Shown here piece by piece: positions 48,530 through 60,500 of a DNA stretch of 64,000 nt. The stretch is from Nipponacmea schrenckii. Its lineage: Eukaryota > Mollusca > Gastropoda > Lottiidae. The stretch lies in assembly GCA_030562195.1 (NCBI GenBank), contig JAUJPP010000011.1, forward strand, positions 5,704,001-5,768,000, read 5' to 3'. The notes under the pieces were generated by a model. It did not search any database. It saw only the letters and a program-made list of their open reading frames with translations, and was not told where the DNA came from. The stretch's first letter is position 1, and the number at the start of each line of letters is the position of its first letter. Both the position numbers and the translations under genes were made by a program.

Positions 48530-51500
48530 GTGAGAAAAATAATAAAAATACAATTTCACTAATTAATCACGACTAGCTATCAATGACATGCGATTATGTA
48601 ATGATCATTGTGACCCCCTTTTAATGTTTTAAAAATTCTAAATTTTGCTGAGATATCAGGAAATTGTAGACCGATTAACCAATATCTAAATCTGCGAATG
48701 TTATCAATATTGACCGGCAATGGCATGGAGTCAGCGATAGTGATAGCCTGGTCTTGTATTGGTACCTTACTATAATCCCTCGGCCTTGACAATTGCAAAA
48801 AAGATTAGGCTGCTGTATTCTTTATATGGCATTTAGTAATTGGTAGTATATATATAATTAGGCAGCTGTTTTTAAGATAGTTCACTCATTGTTCATTGCC
48901 TTGCGTCTTCCTCTAGCTACCCTCTTTAGGACCAGGTAGTTATGTAGGCCTATGTCATATGAAAATGCTGGGTAATTATGTCAGGGGTGGGTTGGGGTTG
49001 CTAGACTTGCTAAATTTTGGATATATTGCCCATTATAATGTTTCATCTCTGAGCTGTTAATATTAACTTACTAAGTGTAATAAACAATAGTAAGTTGGTG
49101 AAGAGATAGGAAGCTATTATTATCAATGGGCTGATCAGGAATTAACACTTCCCCTAATATAATTAGCTCATTATAAAGGTGTTAATTAGATTTCACTTTT
49201 TAGTAAGATTGATAATGTATTTAATCTACATTATAGGCACATTAAAGTTATTAAAGATATGCAAAACCATCAAAAATCTCTGTTTTCTGAATACACATGA
49301 TTGCTTTATAGTTTTTATTTTTATTTTCTAAACTTTCAATATTTTGCACCAAATTTGGTGGCTTAGATGCTTGATTGCTAACCTGAGGGTCTAGAGATCA
49401 ATCCGAGATAAGGTGGACAAGAACTTTTGAATTTCAAAGCCCTTTTTCCCCTTGTCAGTGATGCAGGTCCGTGGGATATGGAAAGGCCCTCTCGTAGTTC
49501 GGATGAGACTATAAAGAGAAAATCCCTCGGCTGTTGGAAATCGAATAAAGAGTAGGCAAGCATTAGCTGTCATGGCTTAAATTTCCTTCATTGCACACTG
49601 CATGGTGTTGCCAGTTTTGAGCCCATAAGGTGCAGAAAAGTAGGATGTAAAACTCCATTTCATTTTTACACTGTATTTTTTATTTTCTACAGTTCGGAGT
49701 AGTGAAGGTCTACAGTTAATACAGAATCCTCCCAATGACTTGAAGGCAACTTTGTTATTTGAAGGGTAAGCTATTTTGACTTAGTTTCTTACAGTCTTAC
49801 AGACTTTCTTTATATATGTCCATTCTATATCCCATTCTTAATTAAAAACAACATGTTTTAGATTCTGTTTTGATAATTCTATATCGCTCTACAATTGATG
49901 TATTGAGCACTATTATAACAGTGGTATTTTTACATTGCTCTACAAAGTCTATACAGTTCATATAGACCTAATTTTAATAGTGAGAATAAATTGTTAGACA
50001 GCTAAATTTTATCATTTGGATATCACAACCATATTAATATATCACTACCGAAGTATTGTATGGTAATAACCTTCTTGTCAGGGATCCAGGTTCAAGAGGA
50101 TGATCTTATAAAATGGTCTAGTCGTTGGGATGGGACAATAAACTGAGGCCCCTGATGCTTGAAGATTCCTCAAAAATATGTAAATCTAAAAAACAGTAGG
50201 CTAATGCCGCTGAGGCAATTTTCCCTTCCCTTATTGCATCCTGCCTGGCGTTGCTTGCCTTTATTAGCCCATAATGTGCAGAAGAGTCGGATGTTTAACT
50301 CCACTTTCGTCATAGTGTGTTATATTTAACAGTAAGTTTATATGATATACTGGTATATTACAGTGATAGTCGCGATAACCAGATACGACGTATGTGTTAC
50401 AATAAAGATGGTACATTACTAGCATGGTCTAATCCCCACAGGTAAGATACGATTCCCTATTTATCATCAAGGTTTCACATATCCACAATCAAATTATCTT
50501 TGCCATTATTAAATATATCTTCAAAGGGTCCAAGTCTCAGTAATGGGTGATTTAAGCCAAGCAAGTCCGTATATATATCTTCACACCTCGCCTTCAAGTG
50601 TGTCCACAATTATCCGTGTTTGAATTTCTTGAGACTTGGCCATATCTGGAAATTGAAATTCCTAGTTTGAGGTATTTTTGAAGTATTAATGTGATATTTG
50701 TATATTTCTAGTAGTTATGAAGACAATTAACATGTATTCCATACCCAATTGACACATCTGTCTCTTCACAAAAATTTCTAGTAAAATTAAGTGTATTGCA
50801 GACACTGATAGTATTGATATGCAATAAGTTTAATATTTTAAGCCAGAAATGTGGGTCTTGCTATAACACTAAATAAACAATATTGTATGCCATTACTATA
50901 TATTGAAGAAGCTGCTAATAAAATCTTATCTAAAAGGCTCTGTCTCAGTGTACAGTAGAACCTATATTCAGAGGCCACTGAAGGGATTATTCTTAAAAGG
51001 GTCACTATTGTATGGGGGTGCCTTATTATAAGTGTTCCTTAATATAAGTGTTCCTTAATATAAGTGGTCCCTTAATAAAGGTGGTCTCTTAATAAAGGTG
51101 GTTGTATGAGCAGGATATACTGTATATAAATTATATACTTATTATAATCATTAAATGACATTTAGAAGTGGGAAGGAAATTACATAACAACAAAATTACA
51201 CTATTATAGATATACTACTTCTCTTTAATTTTTTAAAGTTTCAATTCACATACAGATTCACATATACAGGAATATTTATCAAGTTATACAAGTAACTTTA
51301 GATAAATAATACCACTATTATAGATATACTACTTCTCTTTAATTTAAGCAACGTTTCAATTCACATACAGCAATCTTTATCAGGTTATACAATAATAGAT
51401 ATAGTAACTTTAGATAAATAAGACCACTATTATAGATATACTACTTCTCTTTAATTTTTCAACATTTCAATTCACATACAGGAATCTTTATCAAGTCATA

Positions 51501-54500
51501 CAATAATGAAAGGAATCTTGTTATATTTCAGCCTGTTTATCACTGAGACTGAGAGATGGACTATATTGGTCAAGATAGATCAAGCTAAAGTAGTAGATAT
51601 TGAACTATCACCTAAAGGTAGTTTCCTCGCTACCTGGTCTCACTACACTGTAGATCAGGCTACCAAGACTGGTCAACCTAATTTAAATATTTATTGTACT
51701 AAAACTGGTACCTTATTAAAATCAGTAATACAGAAAAAACAAGCAGGATGGTAGGTGGTACTTTTAATTGAATTTGATTCCTATAATTCTTAAAGTGAAA
51801 TTGCTTCTTAAAATGGATATAGAATTTAAGTTCTTAACAATGGTCAATATGAGTATATATTCATAAGAATAATGGTGTCTGGTAACAGAATCCCTTAAAA
51901 TCTGGAATTGTCACAAAACCAAGTAGTTATTGAAAAAAGCTAAATCAATTTATTAAGCGTTTTAAACAGCATCATGACCTCCAGTAAAAACCCAAAAACT
52001 GTTTATAAAAAGATGGTAAGATTGTGTTTACTGTAATATCAACTGTAGGAGAAATTGAAGGAACCTATAATGAACAGATGTTCTAGATTCCTGACTCACT
52101 ATTGTCCTACTTAGGAATTGAGAATGAATTAATGTTTTTGATTGACAATTATGAGCATGTTATTAAGGTTGTATTGATTCAATATTAGATTAGACCATTT
52201 GAAACATACTTCTGTATTTCAAGCCGAATTGTTAACATTTTTTTCTAAGAATTAATTGTAGGCAGAGCACAAGGAATGACCAAGGTATTTTTTTGTGTAA
52301 AATATTTAATAATTTTATATTTATGGAAACAAATTTGAAGTAATTTGTTTAAAATCTTTAAGCAGTTTTTAAATGAAAATTTGTAATACATCATACTGCC
52401 GAAGGTATTGTGTATCAAAATTCTAATACATTTCTTCAAAATTTGTCAAGACAAACAAAAAACTTGTAAAATTTGTCTTTCTAGTAGATAGTTATTAATA
52501 GAATGATAAGCATTTGTAACAGAGTACTGAAAAAGTTATTAAAATGAGAAGTTAACACTCTAATCAGAATTTTTTTGTTATATGTCAGCCCTTATAATGA
52601 TACTTTGTTCCAATATATTCCAATACGATAAATACAGATTTTTATTACCTTTTTACAGCAATACAATGGCAAGTTAATTTATTTAAGATTCTGATATTCT
52701 CTAGACAAGACTGGAATATAGATCAGCTTATTGTGTGGAAACTAATAGCTATTTTTAAATATCTGATTATTCTCAGCCCAATGTTAAACCTACTATATGT
52801 GCACTTATTGTGCTGGTACTAGGGATATTTTTAAGATATCTGATGTTTTCTAGCTCAATGTTACGAACAATATCAAGGCCAAGTTAGATTTATTTAAGAT
52901 ATCTGATTATTCTCTAGCCAATGTTCACCTGGTAACTATATGATAGCAGCTTATTGTGCTGGTACTAAGGTAGGCTATTATTTAAGATATCTGACTATTC
53001 TCTAGCCCAATGTTCACCTGGTAACTATATGATAGCAGCTTATTGTGCTGGTACTAAGGTAGGCTATTATTTAAGATATCTGATTATTCTCTAGCCAATG
53101 TTCACCTGGTAACTATATGATAGCAGCTTATTGTGCTGGTACTAAGGTAGGCTATTATATAAGATATCTGACTATTCTCTAGCACAATGTTCACCTGGTA
53201 ACTATATGATAGCAGCTTATTGTGCTGGTACTAAGGTAGGCTATTATTTAAGATATCTGACTATTCTCTAGCCCAATGTTCACCTGGTAACTATATGATA
53301 GCAGCTTATTGTGCTGGTACTAAGGTAGGCTATTATTTAAGATATCTGACTATTCTCTAGCACAATGTTCACCTGGTAACTATATGATAGCAGCTTATTG
53401 TGCTGGTACTAAGGTAGGCTATTATTTAAGATATCTGACTATTCTCTAGCACAATGTTCACCTGGTAACTATATGATAGCAGCTTATTGTGCTGGTACTA
53501 AGGTAGGCTATTATTTAAGATATCTGACTATTCTCTAGCACAATGTTCACCTGGTAACTATATGATAGCAGCTTATTGTGCTGGTACTAAGGTAGGCTAT
53601 TATTTAAGATATCTGATTATTCCCTAGCACAATGTTCACCTGGTAACTATATGATAGCAGCTTATTGTGCTGGTACTAAGGTAGGCTATTATTTAAGATA
53701 TGACTATTATTATGGATATATTGTTTAATGACTTGATGCAAAAATTAAAGTAGTATATCCATAAGAATAGTGTTTATTTGATGCTATTTATTAATACTGT
53801 TATATAGGTAATGTTAATATATAGTTATCAGTTTTGGTTGCATGACAATATGATGAAAATTGAAAATCTTGATGTCTGAATGTCCAATAGAAAGTGACCT
53901 CTGAACTTCCAGTTCTCTCAGTTGGTACTGTGAATATTCAGATAACTGCATCCATTTCAATCCGAGTCAAGTTTCCAACTGTCTCTATTAATGTTTTATG
54001 TCGAATATTAAATACATCCATATGGCTTATTCTTTACATATTTAAATGATGTATTTTTTTAACAGGGTCAACCTTCATTTGTAAGGGTTTATAAATATCC
54101 TAATTTTGGAGGACCAGCAAGTACACTGGCTAATAAAAGTTTCTTCAAAGCTGAGAGAATTCATTTATACTGGAATAAGATAGGTATGGTTTACAATTTA
54201 CCTCTTTTCTACCAGTAGGCTTTACAATTTACTTTTTATCTAACAGTAGGCTTTACAATATACTTCTTTTCTACCAGTAGGCTTTACAATTTACTTCTTT
54301 TCTACCAGTAGGCTTTACAATTTACTTCTTTTATACCAGTAGGCTTTACAATTAACTTCTTTTCTACCAGTAGGCTTTACAATTTACTTCTTTTCTACCA
54401 GTAGGCTTTACAATTTACTTCTTTTCTACCAGTAGGCTTTACAATTTACTTCTTTTCTACCAGTAGGCTTTACAATGTACTTCTTTTATAGCAATAGGCT

Positions 54501-57500
54501 TTACAATTTACTTCTTTTATACCAGTAGGCTTTACAATTTACTTCTTTTCTACCAGTAGGCTTTACAATTTACTTCTTTTCTAGCAGTAGGCTTTACAGT
54601 TTACTTCTTTTCTACCAGTAGGCTTTACAATTTACTTCTTTTCTAGCAGTAGGCTTTACAGTTTACTTCTTTTCTACCAGTAGGCTTTACAGTTTACTTC
54701 TTTTCTACCAGTAGGCTTTACAATTTACTTCTTTTATAGCAGTAGGCTTTACAATTTACTTTTTTTCTACCAGTAGGCTTTACAATTTACTTCTTTAGCA
54801 GTAGGCTTTACAGTTTACTTCTTTTCTACCAGTAGGCTTTACAATTTACTTCTTTTCTAGCAGTAGGCTTTACAATTTACTTTTTTCTACCAGTAGGCTT
54901 TACAATATACTTCTTTTCTAGCAGTAGGCTTTACAATTTACTTCTTTTTCTACCAGTAGGCTTTACAATTTACTTCTTTTCTACCAGTAGGCTTTACAAT
55001 TTACTTCTTTTCTACCAGTAGGCTTTACAATTTACTTCTTTTCTACCAGTAGGCTTTACAATATACTTATTTTCTACCAGTAGGCTTTACAATTTACTTT
55101 TTTTCTAGCAGTAGGCTTTACAATTTACTTCTTTTCTACCAGTAGGCTTTACAATTTACTTATTTTCTAGCAGTAGGTTTTACAATTAATTTTTATACGC
55201 CCACATGGACATGTGGACGTATATTGCCGTCGCCCCTGTCCGTCCGTCAGTCTGTCGGTCCGTCCATCCGTCCGTCCGTCCGTCGGTCCGTCCACATTTG
55301 TTGTATCCACGATAGAGGCTACAGTCTTAATGAGACTTGGTATACATGTATATATTGATGATATCTCGGTCAAGTTCAAAAATGGAAATTATGGCATGAA
55401 CGGTTTTTGAGTTATTGCACTTGACTTAGTAAAAATGCGTCAAATTTGGTTTGTATCCACAATAGAGGCTACAATTTTTATCCGATATTAATGAAACTTG
55501 GTATACATGTATTTATTGATGATATCTCGGTCAAGTTCGAAAATGGAAATTATCGCATGAACTGTTTTTGAGTTATTGCCCTTGACTTAGTAAAAACGCG
55601 TCAAATTTGGGTTGTATCCACAATAGAGGCTACAGTTTTTATCCGATCTTAATGAAACTTGGTATACATGTATATATTGATGATATCTCGGTCAAGTTCG
55701 AAAATGGAAATTATCTCATGAACGGTTTTTGAGTTATTGCCCTTGACTTAGTAAAAACGCGTTAAATTTGGGTTGTATCCACAATAGAGGGTACAGTTTT
55801 TATCCGATCTTAATGAAACTTGGTATACATGTATATATTAAGGATATCTCGGTCAAGTTCGAAAATGGAAATTATCGCATGAACGGTTTTTATACGCCCA
55901 CATGGAAATGTGGACGTATATTGCCGTCGCCCCTGTCCGTCCGTCCGTCGGTCCGTCCACATTTGTTGTATCCACGATAGAGGCTACAGTTTTTATCCGA
56001 TCTTAATGAAACTTGGTATACATGTATATATTGATGATATCTCGGTCAAGTTCGAAAATGGAAATTATCGCATGAACGGTTTTTGAGTTATTGCACTTGA
56101 CTTAGTAAAAACGCGTCAAATTTGGGTTGTATCCACGATAGAGGCTAAAGTTTTTATCCGATCTTAATGAAACTTGGTATGCATGTATGGAAATTATCGA
56201 AAGAACAGATTTTTATACGCCCACATGAATATCTGGATGTATATTGTCGTTGCCCCTGTCCGTCGGTCTCGGTCCGTCAACATTAGTTGTAGTCGTAGAC
56301 GCTATAGAAGCTACAATTTTATATGGATTTTAATGAAACTTAGTATGAGCATTGGTATTGATAAGACGGCAGTTAAGTTCGATTTGGACAATTTTTAGAT
56401 AAACAGTTTTTGAGTTATTGCCCCTGCCTCTATATTTGTTGTAGACACAATAGAAGCTACAATTTTCAATGGATTTTAATGAAACTTGGTTTGAGCATTG
56501 GAATTGATAAGACGGCGGTCAACTCCGAATTTGAAGTTTTTTCAATGAACTGTTTTGAGTTAATTGCCATTGACTTCGTGAAATTGCGTCAAGATTCTAT
56601 TGTGGTTTCAATAAGAAGCTTTAATTTTCAAAAGATTTTGATGGAACTTGGTGTAAGCATCAGAATAGATAAGACATTAGTCAAGTTTGAATTTCCGACT
56701 TTTTTAATGAATGGTTTTTGATTTATTGTCCTTGACTTAGTAATATTGTGTCAAAAATATTTGTGGGTGCAAAATAAGCTACAATTTTTTGATAGATTTG
56801 ATGAAACTTGGTATGAGTATTGAAATAGATAAGATGGTCAAGTTTCAATTTGAGGATTTTCCATAAACAGTTTTTGAGTTTTTGCCCTTGACTTCAATAT
56901 CCATTTAGCTCAATTTATTTTTCAAATTCAATGCTGCCAGTGGGCGTATGTTACCTTGCCTGGCAAGCTATCTTAAGTTATTGCCCTTGTCTTAGTAAAA
57001 TTGCGTCAAAATTCTAATGTGGTTGCAATAAGACGCTTTAATTTTCAAAGGATTTTGATGGAACTTGTTGTAAGCATCAGAATTGATAAGACATTAGTCA
57101 AGTTTGAATTTCTGACTTTTTTTAACAAATGGTTTTTGGGTTATTGTCCTTGACTTAGTAAAATTGCGTCAAAAATATTTGTGGGTGCAAAGTAAGCTAC
57201 AATTTTTTAATAGATTTGTTGAAACTTGGTATGAGTATTGAAATAGATAAGATGGTGGTCAGGTTCAAATTTGACAATTTTCCATGAACAGTTTTTGAGT
57301 TTTTGCCCTTAACATCAATATTAATTCAGTGAATGTTTTTTGAGTTATTGCTCTATTTATTTCTCAAATTCAATGCTGCCAGTGGGCGTATGTTACCTTG
57401 CCTGGCAAGCTATCTTTTTTCTAGCAGTAGGCTTTACAATTTACTTCTTTTCTACCAGTTGGCTTTACAATTAACTTCTTTTCTACCAGTTGGCTTTACA

Positions 57501-60500
57501 ATTAACTTCTTTTATACCAGTAGACTTTACAATTTACTTCTTTTCTACCAGTTGGCTTTACAATTAACTTCTTTTATACCAGTAGGCTTTTGAGTATACC
57601 TTTTTTATACCAGTAGGCTTTACAATTTACTTCTTTTCTACCAGTAGGCTTTACAATTCACTTCTTTTCTACCAGTAGGCTTTACAATTTACTTCTTTTC
57701 TACCAGTAGGCTTTACAATTTACTTCTTTTCTACCAGTAGGCTTTACAATTTACTTCTTTTATACCAGTAGGCTTTACAATATACTTCTTTTATACCAGT
57801 AGGCTTTTGAGTATACCTTTTTTATACCAGTAGGCTTTACAATTCACTTCTTTTATACCAGTAGGCTTTTGAGTATACCTTTTTTATACCAGTAGGCTTT
57901 ACAATTTACTTCTTTTCTACCAGTAGGTTTTACAATTAACTTCCTTTGTAGAAGTATCTGTATATCTAAATCCCAGGTTCTGTATTAATAAGAACTATAT
58001 CTAAATCTACAAGATATTGTTGTACTCTATGATTTAATAGGAGTACAATGTAGATAATTTTACTGGTAATATTTAGTAGGTACAGCATTGGTTGTTTTAA
58101 CATCAACAGAATCTTCTGATAGTTCGTATTATGGTGACCAGGGCCTTCATTATATCAGCCTTCGTGGTGAAACCTGTCTTGTTCCTCTAGGTAAGATACA
58201 TTGTCAAGCAGGGTGGTTCTCCGTTAGCTAACCCTGTGTAATTTGTTAGCTCATTTTATAGAATGAATTCTACGAATGTCACGATACAAGGGTCACGATT
58301 AAATGTTTCCCGATACAAGGTTCGCGATACAAGGGTGACGATACGATATGTATCATGATTTGGGGTAAAATAAAAAGTAACATTTTCTCCAAGGGTTCAA
58401 TATATTATATATTTAACACTTATATTTTGAGGTGAAAAAATGTTATGTTGATGTATGAAAACGTACTGATTTCAGCTTCGATCGTTATATTTAAGCTTTT
58501 ACAAAATGGGTTTTCAAGTTGATTTAAGCTTAATTTATTACGTTATGTATTAGTTTATATAAACTAAAAAAAAAATAAGCCTGTTTGTCTACTAAATAAA
58601 TGTCAAATATATTCTATCAAAACAGGATTTCACCAAGGAATTTATGTGGGGATAAGCTTGTATTCACCGACTAGTAAATAAAAATATTACCCCTTTATTA
58701 TGGGATGTCAAGTATCGATGCACGACCTAACGATACATCGATTCAGCTAAATATCTAGTATATCTGTATATAGGTAAAAGCATGTTATCCAATCCTATTA
58801 TTATTTCAGTAAAACGTAATAGAATAGCAGGTTCACTTTCATTGTTATACTTTATATTCTCCAGATAAAAGTGGTCCTGTATATAATGTAGAATGGAATC
58901 CATCTAGTACAGAATTTGCAGTAGTTTATGGTTGTATCCTTTTGAACTGTCTAGTTGTATATATGTTTAAAATGAGCTAGCTTAAAGTGAATTCACATCT
59001 AAGAATGGACATAAAATTGAGTCTCAAACTTGGTCAATATGAGTATATATTCATCAGTGAACTTGCTTGGTGTCATAAAGTAACAGAATCTCTTAAAATC
59101 TGGAAAACTCACAAAAATAAGTATTTATTAAAAATTACTTCGTCAAATTGTTAAGTTTTTTTTTTTAATAGTTAATTGTAGTTTTAAAAATTTTTGATTC
59201 ATATGATATATTTACATGGATAATATTTCCAAATTTATGAACAAGATCAACTGTAACTTTAAAATAGTGTTTCAGATCTGTTTAACTTATATTGATAGCT
59301 ATACACCAAATCATGGCTTGACTGAGATTTGCTATAATAGAAAATCAGATCAGCAAACCTGGTCTTGGTGGAGCTAGGTTAGTCTAGTAATTCAGACAGC
59401 TGACACAATATTTATGTTTTGAAGTTCCTTGTATAAGAATTATTTTAGGTAAAGCTTTCATTAATTAATCCTTAATGAAGAATTTATAAGATATGCCAGC
59501 TAAAGTTGGTTTATTTAACCTGAAGTGTGATATGGTATTTGATTTTGGAACTGGACCTAGAAATTTAACTTATTATAATCCTCAAGGCAACAATATCCTT
59601 TAGATCTTATATATCTTATCTTTAATATCTCAACGTGTTTTTCCATTGTCACTGATGAAGGTTGGAGGGCACAGACAGAAAAAGCGTCTAGTCATTGGAA
59701 TGGGACAATAAATCGAGGCCCTACAGGCTGTGCAGTGCATGTGCAAGATCTCTCAACAGTTTAGAATTGAAAAAATTCCCTCATTGCAAACTTCATGACA
59801 ATCCTTCACCATGCAGATTAGTTGATGTACATAATTATGAGATTTATAGTCCCCGAAGCTCTATCCATGGCAGTGAGGTTAGATTGAAGTAAATTATACC
59901 AGTTTTGACCTTGCTCCTCCCTATAATTTCCTTAACCTGACCCACTTCTATGTATTGCTGGGTTTGGAAATCTCAGTGGAAACTTAGAATTCTGGGACGT
60001 TAAACAGAAAAAATTAATCTTTCAAACTCAAGCATCTGATTCCACTTTATTCGAATGGAGTCCAGATGGTCAACATGTTCTGACAGCAACTACTGCACCT
60101 AGATTACGGGTTGGAAACGGGTAAGTTGTGTTGCCACATCTTCTGTATCTAGATTATGGGTTGGAAATGGGTAAGTCATGTTGCCACATCTTCTGTATCT
60201 AGATTATGGGTTGGAAATGGGTAAGTCGTGTTGCCACATCTTCTGTATCTAGATTACGGGTTGGAAATGGGTAAGTCGTGTTGCCACATTTTCTGAATCT
60301 AGATCACAGGTTGGAAATTGGTAAGTCAGGTTGCCACATCTTCTGTATCTAGATCACTGGTTGGAAAGGGGGTAAGTCATGTTGCCACATCTTCTGTATC
60401 TAGATTAAGGGTTGGAAATGGGTAAGTCGTGTTGCCACATCTTCTGTATCTAGATTATGGGTTGGAAATGGGTAAGTCGTGTTGCCACATTTTCTGTATC

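Noticed and set aside
49355..49420. Functional tRNA gene
   Set aside because: A- and B-box-like motifs are present but the sequence cannot form an acceptor stem or anticodon arm, and it continues into a SINE body.
52115..52200. Possible missing EIF2A exon reading IENELMFLIDNYEHVIK
   Set aside because: A faint likeness to the human NNEVHFFENNNF segment exists, but no acceptor and donor give the required phases and the similarity is too weak.
52590..52650. Possible EIF2A exon starting CPYNDTLF after TGTCAG
   Set aside because: It joins exon 4 in phase and begins Cys-Pro, but hits TAA after 14 codons before any donor and lacks further similarity.
55213..56721. Several open frames of 65 to 103 codons
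   Set aside because: They lie in the repeated interior of the CCGT-rich element and repeat each other; no transposase motifs.
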